Notes under the pieces: generated by a model
What the model saw: the letters and a program-made list of their open reading frames with translations, nothing else
Databases searched by the model: none
Told to the model about the DNA's origin: nothing
Program-made: the position numbers and the translations under genes
Shown here: in pieces, positions 53,793 to 63,166 of the stretch
Numbering within the stretch: the stretch's first letter is position 1
Layout: each line of letters starts with the position of its first letter
DNA from: Oleispira antarctica RB-8
Lineage (GTDB): Bacteria > Pseudomonadota > Gammaproteobacteria > Pseudomonadales > Oceanobacteraceae
DNA: 64,000 nucleotides
Assembly: GCA_000967895.1 (NCBI GenBank)
Contig: FO203512.1
Location: forward strand, 3,843,531 to 3,907,530
Direction of reading: 5' to 3'

Positions 53793-53816
53793 TTCTCAGC
53801 GCTACAACGCTGAGAA
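53793..53816 (+). promoter_or_regulatory. Intercistronic hairpin between ribB and ribH
   Basis: Perfect nine-base arms TTCTCAGCG and CGCTGAGAA with a six-base loop, no T-run. It lies in the 77-base gap before ribH, where a processing or stability element could raise ribH or ribB mRNA levels. Confidence 0.5.
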
Positions 53817-53855
53817 CGCTCAATAGAAATTAGATTAAATAGAAGAGAAAAGAAG

Positions 53856-54329
53856 ATGACTGTAGAAATTATTGAAGGCGACTTAACCCCTAACGATGGT
53901 AAGTACGCCATTGTTGTTGGCCGTTGGAATGCGTTTGTTGTTGAAAGCCTATTAGAAGGCGCAGTTGACTCGTTGACTCGTCATGGCGTTGAACCAGAAA
54001 ACATTACGGTTGTTCGCTGCCCTGGCGCGATGGAAATTCCATTGGTTGCACAGAAAGTTGCTCAAAGCGGTAAGTACGACGCGATCATCACTTTAGGTGC
54101 TGTGATCCGCGGTGGTACACCACACTTTGAATACGTTTCTAGCGAATGCACTAAAGGCCTTGGCCAAGTTGCTATGCAGTTCGGTATTCCAGTTTCTTTC
54201 GGTGTTTTAACCGTAGATTCAATCGAGCAAGCGATCGAACGTTCTGGCACTAAAGCTGGGAACAAAGGTGAAGAAGCGGCTATGTCTGCTTTCGAAATGG
54301 TTAACCTTCTTAACGCATTAGAGGCATAA
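53856..54329 (+). CDS. ribH: 6,7-dimethyl-8-ribityllumazine synthase
   Basis: 157 residues. Visible motifs: [33 protein letters not shown], the substrate-binding [15 protein letters not shown] and [18 protein letters not shown]. It condenses the RibB and RibD products to lumazine in an oligomeric cytoplasmic enzyme. GAAAAGAAG precedes the start; nusB begins four bases after the stop. Confidence 0.96.
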   Translation: MTVEIIEGDLTPNDGKYAIVVGRWNAFVVESLLEGAVDSLTRHGVEPENITVVRCPGAMEIPLVAQKVAQSGKYDAIITLGAVIRGGTPHFEYVSSECTKGLGQVAMQFGIPVSFGVLTVDSIEQAIERSGTKAGNKGEEAAMSAFEMVNLLNALEA

Positions 54330-54332
54330 GTT

Positions 54333-54920
54333 ATGTCTCGTCCTACAGGCACTCAAAAAGCCAGCCCAGCGGCTCGTCGCAAAGCACGTAGCTTTGCCCT
54401 GCAAGCCATTTACCAATGGCACATGGCGGGCGCAGATTTAGCAAAAATTGAAGCTGAATTTCGCGCAGATAACGACATGAGCAAAGTGGATCTAGAATAC
54501 TTCCACGAAATACTGCATGGAGTGCCACGTGAATTATCAGCGCTGGATAACATTATTTCACCGCTGCTAGATCGCAATACCGAAGAACTTACACCTGTAG
54601 AGCTTTCTATTCTTCGATTAGCAACCTATGAAATGTTGCATCGCATTGATGTACCATACAAGGTTGTTATCAACGAAGCCGTAGAACTTGCTAAATCATT
54701 TGGTGCAACAGACGGACACAAATACGTTAACGGCGTTGTGGATAAAGTAGCGCAGCAAGTTCGTACGGTTGAAGTAAAGCAACCTAATGCGAATAGTAAG
54801 CCTAAACATGCAACTCAAAAAACGACTAAGCCTGTATTCAAAGTACCTTCAGCACGAATCAGAGCAAAAGGCGGTAAGACTAGCGAAAGTAAAAATACAC
54901 TTTCGATTAAAAAGTCTTAA
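54333..54920 (+). CDS. nusB: Transcription antitermination factor NusB with a long basic C-terminal tail
   Basis: 195 residues. The helical NusB core (residues about 10-148) shows [51 protein letters not shown] and [11 protein letters not shown]. It binds boxA RNA with NusE and supports rRNA antitermination. The usual protein ends soon after the last motif. Here about 47 further residues follow, rich in Lys, Ser and Thr (ending [10 protein letters not shown]), probably disordered and RNA-interacting. Confidence 0.95.
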   Translation: MSRPTGTQKASPAARRKARSFALQAIYQWHMAGADLAKIEAEFRADNDMSKVDLEYFHEILHGVPRELSALDNIISPLLDRNTEELTPVELSILRLATYEMLHRIDVPYKVVINEAVELAKSFGATDGHKYVNGVVDKVAQQVRTVEVKQPNANSKPKHATQKTTKPVFKVPSARIRAKGGKTSESKNTLSIKKS

Positions 54921-54951
54921 TTATTTTTACAGTTAACTTTAGGTAACGATT

Positions 54952-55902
54952 GTGCTGACAGAGTTTGAATTAATTAAACACTGTTTTAACTGGCCGCAAA
55001 ATAATGAAACCATTATTTGTGCGGTCGGTGACGATGCTTCAATCGTTGAAGTGCCTCGCGGTTATCAATTAGTACAGAGTATCGATACGCAAGTTGCCGA
55101 TATTCACTTCCCCGCGACAGCACCTGCCCAACTGATTGCACAGCGCGCCTTGCGTTGTGCCATTAGTGACTTAGCGGCAATGGGGGCAAAACCCCAAGCG
55201 TTTCATCTTGCATTAAGCTTACCCAAAAACACGTCTCAAGCTTGGCTAGAATCTTTTAGCTTAGGTTTGCGTGCGTGCGCCGAAGAATTCAATATCAGCC
55301 TCATTGGCGGCGATACAACCTCTAGCCCAGCCCTTGTTGTCACATTGCAAGTACAGGGCTTAGTCTCTGCCGGTAAAGCACTCACACGTGACAAAGCTCA
55401 AGTAGGCGATGATATTTGGCTAAGTGGAGAAATTGGTCGCTCTGCTGCCGCTCTTGAAGGCGTATTAGCGAGCCCTGAAACGTTCGTCGAAAAAGATTCA
55501 GGGTTGGCCTCAGACTATTTTTATCCGCAAGCTCAAATTAATTTAGGTCAAAAACTTGTCGGCCTAGCGCATAGCGCTCTGGATATTTCCGACGGTTTAT
55601 TACAAGACGCAAGTCACATCGCCAAAGCCTCAAACGTTTGCTTAAACTTTAGCGCTGCTCACATCCCAACCAGCGAACTTGCAGTCGCCTTGTGCGGACA
55701 GGCTGAAGCCTTACAATTAGCTCTAACAGGGGGCGATGATTATCAACTGTTATTTACTGCACCCCAGCAGGCGCACAATGAGTTGAAAGATCTAAACTGC
55801 TATCACGTCGGACAAGTTGAAGAAAGAAAGGCTCATTCAGAGTGGGTTTTATTAGATGGTCAAACCGTTAGCCACAAAAGCATGGGCTACCAACACTTTT
55901 AA
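54952..55902 (+). CDS. thiL: Thiamine-monophosphate kinase
   Basis: 316 residues from a GTG start with AGG eight bases upstream. Motifs: GDDASIVEVPRGYQLVQSID, ALRCAISDLAAMGAKPQAF, LIGGDTTSSPALVVT, SALDISDGLLQDASHIA and GGDDYQLLFT. It makes thiamine diphosphate from thiamine monophosphate and ATP. It closes the nrdR-rib-nusB-thiL operon, 31 bases after nusB. Confidence 0.95.
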   Translation: MLTEFELIKHCFNWPQNNETIICAVGDDASIVEVPRGYQLVQSIDTQVADIHFPATAPAQLIAQRALRCAISDLAAMGAKPQAFHLALSLPKNTSQAWLESFSLGLRACAEEFNISLIGGDTTSSPALVVTLQVQGLVSAGKALTRDKAQVGDDIWLSGEIGRSAAALEGVLASPETFVEKDSGLASDYFYPQAQINLGQKLVGLAHSALDISDGLLQDASHIAKASNVCLNFSAAHIPTSELAVALCGQAEALQLALTGGDDYQLLFTAPQQAHNELKDLNCYHVGQVEERKAHSEWVLLDGQTVSHKSMGYQHF

Positions 55903-56023
55903 CGTAATTTTTTACAATACTTCTCTCTGTAACTTTTATTAAATTTCCAACTCACTTTTTACCAAACTCTTTGCTACACTGCTGATTAAAATTTAATTAA
56001 GCAGTTATTCACAGGATATAAAA

Positions 56024-56350
56024 ATGGCCAAATTAGAATCCAATATCGAACTAGAAGCCGCAGCATTTCGTCGTTTATTAGCACACCTAGATGAACGTAA
56101 AGACGCACAAAACATCGACCTCATGAACCTAGCAGGCTTTTGCCGTAACTGTTTATCAAAGTGGTACAAAGCCGCAGGTGAAGAACAAGGGATTGAGATT
56201 GAATACGAAGATGCCCGTGAACTCGTTTACGGCATGCCGTATTCCGAATGGAAAGAAAAGTACCAACAAAAAGCGACTGCGGAACAACTAGCTCGTTTTA
56301 ATGAAAAAGAAACTGATAGCCAAAAGGCTAAAGAAGGAAATGCAGAGTGA
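56024..56350 (+). CDS. DUF1244 family protein
   Basis: 108 residues. The conserved run MNLAGFCRNCLSKWYKAA and YEDARELVYGMPYSEWK mark DUF1244, a small helical family with a conserved CRNC pair that may bind metal. Function unknown. Its stop overlaps the next start by four bases (GTGA), so the pair is translationally coupled. Confidence 0.93.
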   Translation: MAKLESNIELEAAAFRRLLAHLDERKDAQNIDLMNLAGFCRNCLSKWYKAAGEEQGIEIEYEDARELVYGMPYSEWKEKYQQKATAEQLARFNEKETDSQKAKEGNAE

Positions 56351-56574
56351 GCCAGCAGCCAAATATACAAAAAGGTCTATACCGTCATTATAAAGGCGCG
56401 GAATATCAAGTGATTGATGTCGCTCGTCATAGTGAAACCGAGGAATGGTTTGTTGTTTACGAAACGCGTTATGCAGACGAAGCGCCTTCAACTTGGATTC
56501 GCCCTGCTGATATGTTTTCAGAAACCGTAGAGATTGGGGGTGAGGTTATTGCACGCTTTCAGTTTATCGATTAA
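56347..56574 (+). CDS. DUF1653 family protein
   Basis: 75 residues from a GTG overlapping the previous stop. QKGLYRHYKGAEYQVIDVAR, then VVYETRYADEAPSTWIRPAD and a terminal RFQFID are the DUF1653 pattern, a small beta-barrel-like domain. Function unknown. The coupled DUF1244-DUF1653 order suggests joint action. Confidence 0.92.
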   Translation: MSQQPNIQKGLYRHYKGAEYQVIDVARHSETEEWFVVYETRYADEAPSTWIRPADMFSETVEIGGEVIARFQFID

Positions 56575-56609
56575 CGTTAGCTGAAGCTCATAAATTTAAA
56601 GGCTGTAAT

Positions 56610-57668
56610 ATGGATATTCGTTCTTTAGTCACACTGGCCGTGCTGATCACCACCAATATCAGCTCTGCTGTGCTATCCCCTCTTAGCTTTGCTGACGATA
56701 TGGATAGCGAAGATAAGTTTTGGATTAATCGCACCCATAAAAATTTAAGCAAAGTTGATAACTTTCAAGCAATGACAGAAAAAACTCTGTCGCATAAAAA
56801 CACTCCTGTCATAAGTGATGTTATTTTCCAGAAGCCTGCTGATTTTTATTCCATCATTACTCAACCAGAATCGGTCAAAGGTTTTGAGGCGAGCTATAGC
56901 AACAATACAATCACTCTGCACGATAATATTAATAAACAAGCATTAAGAATTAAAGGTCTTGAAAAGCCTAAAGAAAGTGCCTATTTTCAACGAGTTAAGG
57001 GGATCTACTTTTACAATAAAGAGCATTATTACCAAGAATTTACACCATCAATTCATGTGGCTGATCGCCTCTCAGTCGGCATAGATTTTACCGCAAAAGA
57101 AAAGAATCTAGATATTAATAAAATAGAAGGTTTTGTCGATTATCATTACTCGTTATTTATGCAAGCCAACTTTATTTTTAATAATGGCGTAGAATCTAAA
57201 ATTAAGAATACTCACATAGAGTTTAATAAAGACTCGTTATCTCTACCTGTTGTTAATCTGCCTAAGAATACTCAGATTACTTCATGGGACTTTAGTAAAA
57301 AACATTTTTCAAATAAGCAGCTTAGCGGGAAAGTAAGCCAAAAAATAATATGGCCACAAGATAAAGATAATACTTGGAATTTTTCAACAAAGAAATATTA
57401 CCCGCAAGAAAACCCAGAGCATGCCGCCGCTTATTATTACAACGAGGCATTCTTCTTAATTACCGTGACTGAACCCCATAATGGCAACGAATTAAGCAGC
57501 TTAGGGGTACCAATAGCCTTAACCGATACACAAGCAAAGCTAAATCAGTTTGCTGCGTTTTCTAGCTTAGAATTCAATGATAACGGCATACATTACACAT
57601 TACTTTCAAATACCCACCCACAAAGCTTATTATCGATGGCAAAGGGCATGGTTAAAAATAATGAGTAA
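56610..57668 (+). CDS. Exported protein with LolA/RseB-like features, function unknown
   Basis: 352 residues. A signal peptide-like N-terminus (SLVTLAVLITTNISSAVLS, cleavage near SFADD) precedes VDNFQAMTEKTLSHKN and IIFQ-like PADFYSIITQPESVKGF. This resembles the first half of LolA/RseB-type half-barrels that bind lipids or outer-membrane proteins. The C-terminus ELSSLGVPIALTDTQAKLNQ and GIHYTLLSNTHPQSLLSMAK looks like the small second domain of RseB-like proteins. No rpoE or lol gene is near, so the call is structural analogy only. Confidence 0.45.
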   Translation: MDIRSLVTLAVLITTNISSAVLSPLSFADDMDSEDKFWINRTHKNLSKVDNFQAMTEKTLSHKNTPVISDVIFQKPADFYSIITQPESVKGFEASYSNNTITLHDNINKQALRIKGLEKPKESAYFQRVKGIYFYNKEHYYQEFTPSIHVADRLSVGIDFTAKEKNLDINKIEGFVDYHYSLFMQANFIFNNGVESKIKNTHIEFNKDSLSLPVVNLPKNTQITSWDFSKKHFSNKQLSGKVSQKIIWPQDKDNTWNFSTKKYYPQENPEHAAAYYYNEAFFLITVTEPHNGNELSSLGVPIALTDTQAKLNQFAAFSSLEFNDNGIHYTLLSNTHPQSLLSMAKGMVKNNE

Positions 57669-57680
57669 AGTAATAGCTCG

Positions 57681-58118
57681 CTAGCGAGATTCTATTGACT
57701 TCAACATACTATGAAAAACAGAAGTGCCCTGCTTTTGCATCCGAGTATCGAGAAAACGTCCTATTAATGGAACAGCAATTTTGCCTTCTGATATCCAGGT
57801 AGCATGTGTTGTTCCATCGCCTAAATCTTTAAGATCAATAATGCCTTCATAGTGATTTATTTTAAAAGGTTTCGACCGCTCAATTTTGTATTGCATGTGA
57901 ATAGGTCTTTCAAAGGCGGTTATACGTTCCCAAACTTTAAACACTCCTGTTTCAACCGTACGAAAGGCACCTTTGCCATTACGCTCTGTATCACCTTCAT
58001 TCAAAAGATGGGCAATACCAACCGATGGGTATAATGCATAACGAGCATGATCACTGATCGCTTCGAATACTTTTTCGATAGGGGCTTTCACGATACGTTC
58101 TACTTTAATTTTAAACAT
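57681..58118 (-). CDS. SRPBCC-family (polyketide cyclase/START-like) protein
   Basis: 145 residues. It starts with the strand FKIKVERIVKAPIEKVFEAI, then the helix pair SDHARYALYPSVG. A curved sheet follows (MQYKIERSKPFKINHYEG) and a C-terminal helix with GRFLDTRMQKQGTSVF. The cavity of this fold binds hydrophobic small molecules; no catalytic residue is clear. It is on the opposite strand to the LolA-like gene, with 12 bases between the two stops. Confidence 0.85.
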   Translation of the reverse strand: MFKIKVERIVKAPIEKVFEAISDHARYALYPSVGIAHLLNEGDTERNGKGAFRTVETGVFKVWERITAFERPIHMQYKIERSKPFKINHYEGIIDLKDLGDGTTHATWISEGKIAVPLIGRFLDTRMQKQGTSVFHSMLKSIESR

Positions 58119-58238
58119 AATGGCTCTATAGAATTATTTTTCATCCACATTATCATTAATAATTTAAAAGACCACTGCTTAATAGATACCGTTGGTAAGT
58201 ACAATAAGTAGCGATAATAGAAGGGAATTCATTGTTTT

Positions 58239-58276
58239 AATACTCGGCATGATTTTATAAAATTATGTCGAGTATT
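58239..58276. repeat. Long hairpin with palindromic loop
   Basis: AATACTCG-CAT-ATTTTA and its complement form an almost continuous 18-pair stem interrupted by two single mismatches, with ATTTTATAAAAT in the middle. It lies 11 bases past the stop of the oxygenase-like gene on the - strand, and TTTTTA follows on the + strand. It probably terminates transcription but does not fit a simple terminator for the - strand gene. Confidence 0.55.
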
Positions 58277-58287
58277 TTTACATATCG

Positions 58288-58947
58288 TTAAATTTTAGCG
58301 TTAACCTGGCAGTTAAATGCTAAAACAATGCGATCACTCTCGCCAAAATAAGGCATCGCGGCATGTTTTAGATAAGAAGGAAATACAATAATTTGTCCTG
58401 CTAGCGGTGAAAAATCCATGAAACCATCAGCCGATAAATATGCAGTGCCCGCATCTTGATAATGATCAGCACCATGACGAGGATCATAAAAACGGTTCAC
58501 CCCATTACGACCCTCAATGCTACTTTCACCTTCTTCTAAATAGTAAATGCCACACCAAGAACAATTCGGATGTGAATGTGTATCGTGATAGCCACCGTTT
58601 TGAGTAATGTGGTACCAAGATTCAACCACATCAACTTGCGCTTGTGCACCTTCAGGCCAAAACGGCTCGTTCACGGCATGAGCAATCGTACCGATAAGAT
58701 CTTCAACATGGGCTCGAAATTTTTGCAGCGGCTCATAAGGTTGAGTTAATAAATTCAATTCACTCTCGAATAAAGCATGCTTAGCAAAGACAGCAACCTC
58801 ACTATCAATCTGAGTGTCTTGCTGGTCTTTAATCTCATACAATGCTTTTTTCAATTCAGCCGCTTCAGCTTCATGGCCAGGGTAGTGGCTAATAAATAGC
58901 TTACTGTCCCACATGGCCATATCTTCAATATAAAATTCGTCTTGCAT
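58288..58947 (-). CDS. Putative 2-oxoglutarate/Fe(II)-dependent oxygenase (PF13759-like)
   Basis: 219 residues. The iron-binding pattern HxH...H appears as GGYHDTHSHPNCSWCGIYYL and FPSYLKHAAMPYFGESDRI, with the Arg that would bind 2-oxoglutarate. WYHITQNGGYHDTHSHPN is typical of the TIGR02466/PF13759 group, related to prolyl-4-hydroxylases and phage-derived PKHD enzymes. Substrate unknown. No neighbour suggests a pathway. Confidence 0.82.
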   Translation of the reverse strand: MQDEFYIEDMAMWDSKLFISHYPGHEAEAAELKKALYEIKDQQDTQIDSEVAVFAKHALFESELNLLTQPYEPLQKFRAHVEDLIGTIAHAVNEPFWPEGAQAQVDVVESWYHITQNGGYHDTHSHPNCSWCGIYYLEEGESSIEGRNGVNRFYDPRHGADHYQDAGTAYLSADGFMDFSPLAGQIIVFPSYLKHAAMPYFGESDRIVLAFNCQVNAKI

Positions 58948-59031
58948 ACATCACCGCACTTGAAAATCTAATGACGCTATTCTAGATCTTTTCGGGGGCT
59001 TTATATAGCGAGCTAGATCAACAATAGATGG

Positions 59032-60942
59032 CTACTTCAATAATTTGCTATTATTGAATCCAATTTCCAATACCGTTGTCGTACCACTCACCTCATTACC
59101 TACCGCGATAAAGTGCTTGCCCAGACGAGTAAAGTAATCAATAGACTCTGGGCCTAAATCCCCGGCGGCTGGGTTATAAGTATCATTATCACATTCGCCC
59201 TCATCAACCAGAGTACATACAGGCTCACTAAAATCACGATTATTAAGATAAGACTGATAGACAGGAGATGTAGGAATCGTCACGTCATAAACAATAATAC
59301 CGCCCTGACGCTCAAGACCAATAAAAGCATATTGCTTACCGTTTATCTCAGCCACTTCTATAGCTTCTGGTTCTGTCCCCTTATCATCACTGCGATTATC
59401 GGCCGTTTCAGCGGGGTCATTATTATCATTGGTCGCATTAAAATTATCCCCTTCACTGGCGAATACTTTTTTAGCAATATCATCACCGCTATCAAAAACA
59501 AGCTCAGCTTGTTCATTCCAGATTGAAAAAGATCGACCACCAAAAACCGTTATATTATCGGTCGCTGAGTAGCTCTCTTTATCAGAAACGACTTTAATAC
59601 GTTTAAGTTGATCGTTATCATCTAACGCCGCTTTTAATGGATGAGAAGCATCGACGAAATCGACGATATCTCCCCCACGAACTTCGTCAATAAAAGAGAT
59701 ACAGTCGTCTAATTCATTCGCGTATTGGTCGGCATCTTCATTTTTACCACCCACATTGTATTGCTTACCGTCCCAACTATGGTTTTGAGTATCACAAACC
59801 TGCTGAGTTGAAGAATAGATATATTCACGGCCATCTCCCTCATTCGCAGAAATAATATAATCCGCGTCATCAACACTAAAACTGGCGATGGTATCCGGCA
59901 TGTATAAGCCAACAAGTTGTTCATAGCTCGAGAATTCACCAGGGCCATCATCTTTATTAGAAGCATCTAACTCGTTGCCACTGGCCGCATTCCAACTTTT
60001 TTCACCCAATCCTTTTATCGAATCGATGTCTGCTGTCGCAATATCAATAATAGCGATAGCGTTGTTTTCCTGTAATGCGACATACGCTTTTGTATTATCA
60101 CTGTTTATAGCTAAATATTCTGGCTCTAAGTCTTGCGCAACCGAAGTACCGGCAGGCCCCGTTATTCTAACGTTAGCGTCCAGTTCGGTATGACGGCTCG
60201 CGCCTATATTGAATGCAGAGAACGAAACCTGTTTTACTACGGCATCAGCACTGCTATATCCCTCAGAGAGATCAACTATCGTCACCGAACCTTCAGGATC
60301 ATTCACATAATCGCTACTCGGCTCACCTTCATTTGCCGTTAAAATGGTTTGCCCATCACTGCTTAAAGTCACCATATCAGGTAAGGCACCAGCAGAATAA
60401 GTTGCCAATAAAGAAAGATCATCTGAACGATATAAAGCGATAAGTCCTGGGTTCTGCTTCACCTTAGCTTCAATCGCCACGGCGACTAAACCTTGTTTAG
60501 CTGAAACACTGTTCGCTGCGCCTATTTCGATGCCCGCAGCGGTAGCGGCTAAAGATAGATCAATATTGCCGACTTTAGACGGCGCACTGTTATTGGCATT
60601 AAGTGCTAAAACATCAATACTCGCTGCTTGAGAATTAACAACATAAAGGCGATCTGAACACGTATCGTAACTCACAATCTCAGCGGAAGAGGTGGCAAAA
60701 TCACTACCGGAAAAATACGAATCGACAACCGATAATGTTAATACTTCATTTGAAATGGAAATGGCTGCTTTTTTCAAGACAGTTGAAGTATTCTCGGTAT
60801 CGACACACTGAATATTGAGGCTAGCGAAAGAAGATTTTTTACTGCCGTTATCTGCGGCATCAGTTGTTGATGAAGAACCGCCGCAGGCCGTTAAACCTGC
60901 GCTTAGAATGGCAATTGAAAGAATAGAATTTTTAAATTTCAT
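59032..60942 (-). CDS. Choice-of-anchor I family lipoprotein (seven-bladed-propeller type)
   Basis: 636 residues. Signal peptide with lipobox LTACGG near residue 20, then a Ser/Thr/Asp-rich linker. The rest is a beta-propeller with repeated motifs: SSDGQTILTANEGEPSSDYV, DLEPEYLAINSDNTKAYVAL, DYIISANEGDGREY, GTEPEAIEVAEINGKQYAFI and DLGPESIDYF. NEGEPS and PEAI are hallmarks of the choice-of-anchor I family, in which the propeller is often attached by different C-terminal anchors; here the anchor is the N-terminal lipid. Acidic Asp/Glu loops suggest calcium binding. Function not established. Confidence 0.85.
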   Translation of the reverse strand: MKFKNSILSIAILSAGLTACGGSSSTTDAADNGSKKSSFASLNIQCVDTENTSTVLKKAAISISNEVLTLSVVDSYFSGSDFATSSAEIVSYDTCSDRLYVVNSQAASIDVLALNANNSAPSKVGNIDLSLAATAAGIEIGAANSVSAKQGLVAVAIEAKVKQNPGLIALYRSDDLSLLATYSAGALPDMVTLSSDGQTILTANEGEPSSDYVNDPEGSVTIVDLSEGYSSADAVVKQVSFSAFNIGASRHTELDANVRITGPAGTSVAQDLEPEYLAINSDNTKAYVALQENNAIAIIDIATADIDSIKGLGEKSWNAASGNELDASNKDDGPGEFSSYEQLVGLYMPDTIASFSVDDADYIISANEGDGREYIYSSTQQVCDTQNHSWDGKQYNVGGKNEDADQYANELDDCISFIDEVRGGDIVDFVDASHPLKAALDDNDQLKRIKVVSDKESYSATDNITVFGGRSFSIWNEQAELVFDSGDDIAKKVFASEGDNFNATNDNNDPAETADNRSDDKGTEPEAIEVAEINGKQYAFIGLERQGGIIVYDVTIPTSPVYQSYLNNRDFSEPVCTLVDEGECDNDTYNPAAGDLGPESIDYFTRLGKHFIAVGNEVSGTTTVLEIGFNNSKLLK

Positions 60943-61031
60943 AATAATTAATACCCAGCGATGTTTAAACTGGCACTATATTATGAATAAATTATGACAA
61001 AGAGATGTCAGTTTGCTTAATTAATCACAGT

Positions 61032-61298
61032 TTATAAAAATTTTTTCACATAAGAGCAACTAGCTTCAATGTCGTAGTCTTGCTCTTTAGCCCAAGCCAA
61101 TCCCGCCACGACAAGCTGCTCTGCCAACTTTTGGCCACGTAACTCGGTCGGTACATAAGTCCGGTTAAAATCAATTTTTTGATGCGTATCAGACTGGCTA
61201 CTTTCCCTACCACTTAATTTATAATCCAATAAACATTCATAGCCATCTTTGGCCAGAACAAAGCGATTACTTTCTATTTGATGATTGACTGTATTCAT
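61032..61298 (-). CDS. Short GNAT-type (YjdJ/Gcn5-like) N-acetyltransferase
   Basis: 88 residues. FVLAKDGYECLLDYKLSGRE, then FNRTYVPTELRGQKLAEQLV and EASCSYVKKFL match the minimal GNAT fold of the YidJ/YjdJ-like family (V-P-x-x-x-R-G-x-x-L/I-A-x-x-L). The acetyl-CoA-binding loop is ELRGQKLAEQL. It is about half the length of common GNAT enzymes, which is normal for this family. Substrate unknown. Confidence 0.85.
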   Translation of the reverse strand: MNTVNHQIESNRFVLAKDGYECLLDYKLSGRESSQSDTHQKIDFNRTYVPTELRGQKLAEQLVVAGLAWAKEQDYDIEASCSYVKKFL

Positions 61299-61339
61299 GA
61301 CTTAACTCTCTTTTTACTGACTTTATCAATCTAATAAAG

Positions 61340-61948
61340 CTACATAACAACTCGAAGAGCAACCGCTAATAATACGATGCCCGAACATTTTTCAATAATG
61401 CCAATATTGTTGCGTAATTTAACCAGCATTGCAGAATGAGATAATACAAGTGCGACTAAGCAATACCAAAGCGTATCAATACCACTGACCGTCGCAACCA
61501 TAATGATATTATGCTGCCAACCAGCTGCGTCATTCAAGAACTGGCTGAACAAGGCTAGAAAGAAAATTGCCAGTTTTGGGTTTAAAAATGAAATCATTAA
61601 ACCTTCATAGAAACTTTGCTTCAGCGTAACCGATACCTGCTCTGCTGATAGTGCTGAGTCTTCTGAATTAGAGGTTAACGCACTATAAGCCAGCCACACT
61701 AAAAAAGCGGCACCGGTATATTTAATAACATCAAATAACCAAGGCGTTTGCTTAATAATAAGAGCAAGCCCCACAACAGTGGCAATGGCATACAACATGA
61801 CACCCAATCCGTGCCCCATACTGGCAATAAAACCATTAAATCGCCCACCCGACATTGAATGCTTCAATATGACAATAAAACTTTGCCCAGGAGTCATTGC
61901 GCCTAAAAGACAAAGGGTTGCCAGTGAAATCCATGCGGTTAATTCCAT
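61340..61948 (-). CDS. LysE-family amino-acid/metabolite exporter
   Basis: 202 residues, six membrane helices. GAMTPGQSFIVILKHSMSGG, DVIKYTGAAFLVWLAYSAL and FYEGLMISFLNPKLAIFFLA are LysE/RhtB-family signatures. Such proteins export amino acids or related small molecules using the proton gradient. It lies next to, and 131 bases from, the LysR-type regulator gene, both on the - strand. Substrate unknown. Confidence 0.92.
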   Translation of the reverse strand: MELTAWISLATLCLLGAMTPGQSFIVILKHSMSGGRFNGFIASMGHGLGVMLYAIATVVGLALIIKQTPWLFDVIKYTGAAFLVWLAYSALTSNSEDSALSAEQVSVTLKQSFYEGLMISFLNPKLAIFFLALFSQFLNDAAGWQHNIIMVATVSGIDTLWYCLVALVLSHSAMLVKLRNNIGIIEKCSGIVLLAVALRVVM

Positions 61949-62078
61949 TTAGTTAGCCTCATACGGTTAGTCTCATGCAATAAATCCATTTAAATTTTTT
62001 AATGACTGTAGAGAGAAGTCTTAATAAATATCAGAGGCTACTTTAAGCTTTCGCATAAAGGTTTAGAAATGGAATGAT

Positions 62079-63014
62079 CTACTGGCTGTCATGAAGTAAT
62101 TTCATACCTTGTTGAATACGGGTTTCTAAGTGATTCTTCAATATCGGTAAACATAAATCTCTAAGCCATGCATGCTCAAAGTCTTGTTGATATTTAGCGT
62201 GCCACAATAAATAATACTTATGCGGCTTAACCGATACGGGCAATGGCTTAATCTTTAAGGTATGTGTCTTTGAAAATTCTGCAGCAATGTGCAAGGGAAC
62301 GGTGAGCATAGAATTGGTCGATAATAACAACTCGATCGCGGACTGAAAGAAAGGCACTTGAGCAATAATCTTTCGTTCTTGACCTTTAATTTTTAGTGCC
62401 TGATCAATAAGACTGTCTTTGTCCCCGCCTCCACTGATTAAAATATGCCTCGCGGATAAATAGTCTTCTAATAAGAGAGGCTGATCAGCAAGAGCATGGG
62501 ATGCACTAATAATAACGACAGACTGATCTTCCGCCATTAACTGTCCATACAAATTCTCAGGTACGGTATCGATAATACTGGTGACTAAATCGAGCTGATT
62601 GATCGAGGCGTCTACCAACTTTTCTTTACCCCACATCAGATATTCGATGCCAATGTTAGGCGCTTCTTTTTCTACCTGCTTTAATATTTCAGGAAAAACG
62701 GCTTGCGCAACATAGTCACTAGAAGCGAACCGAAATACTCGACAACAACTCGTTAGATTTAACGTATTAGGCAAGTACAAGTCATCCAACTGTTGCATGA
62801 GTACAGGGAGTCGTGCTTTTAACTGCTCTCCTCGAAAGGTCAGCACAAACTGACTACCTTCACGAATCAAAATTTCATCATCGAACGCTTGTCGAATTTG
62901 ACTCAGGGTTTTGCTCATGGCCGATTGAGTCACATTTAAATCTTTAGCGGATTCAGTCAGGTTTCTGGTCGTCAGAACCGAAATTAACGCGGGCAGTAAT
63001 TTGTAGTTATTCAT
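62079..63014 (-). CDS. LysR-family transcriptional regulator
   Basis: 311 residues. N-terminal winged helix-turn-helix (LISVLTTRNLTESAKDLNVT, QSAMSKTLSQIRQAFDDEIL) and a C-terminal periplasmic-binding-protein-like effector domain. Position upstream of the LysE-type exporter on the same strand, and divergent from the beta-lactamase-fold gene, makes either a plausible target. Effector unknown. Confidence 0.92.
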   Translation of the reverse strand: MNNYKLLPALISVLTTRNLTESAKDLNVTQSAMSKTLSQIRQAFDDEILIREGSQFVLTFRGEQLKARLPVLMQQLDDLYLPNTLNLTSCCRVFRFASSDYVAQAVFPEILKQVEKEAPNIGIEYLMWGKEKLVDASINQLDLVTSIIDTVPENLYGQLMAEDQSVVIISASHALADQPLLLEDYLSARHILISGGGDKDSLIDQALKIKGQERKIIAQVPFFQSAIELLLSTNSMLTVPLHIAAEFSKTHTLKIKPLPVSVKPHKYYLLWHAKYQQDFEHAWLRDLCLPILKNHLETRIQQGMKLLHDSQ

Positions 63015-63166
63015 AAGATTAACGCTCTACTTTCAGTATCAATAAATTATCGAGCATGGGTTAAACCCCCTATCTATTCATTATACTTCATAATTATTCC
63101 ACACTTGATATAACTATCTATATACTAGTGTACAAAATCACTGTTTCTAGCATGGAGCTAAAAAGG

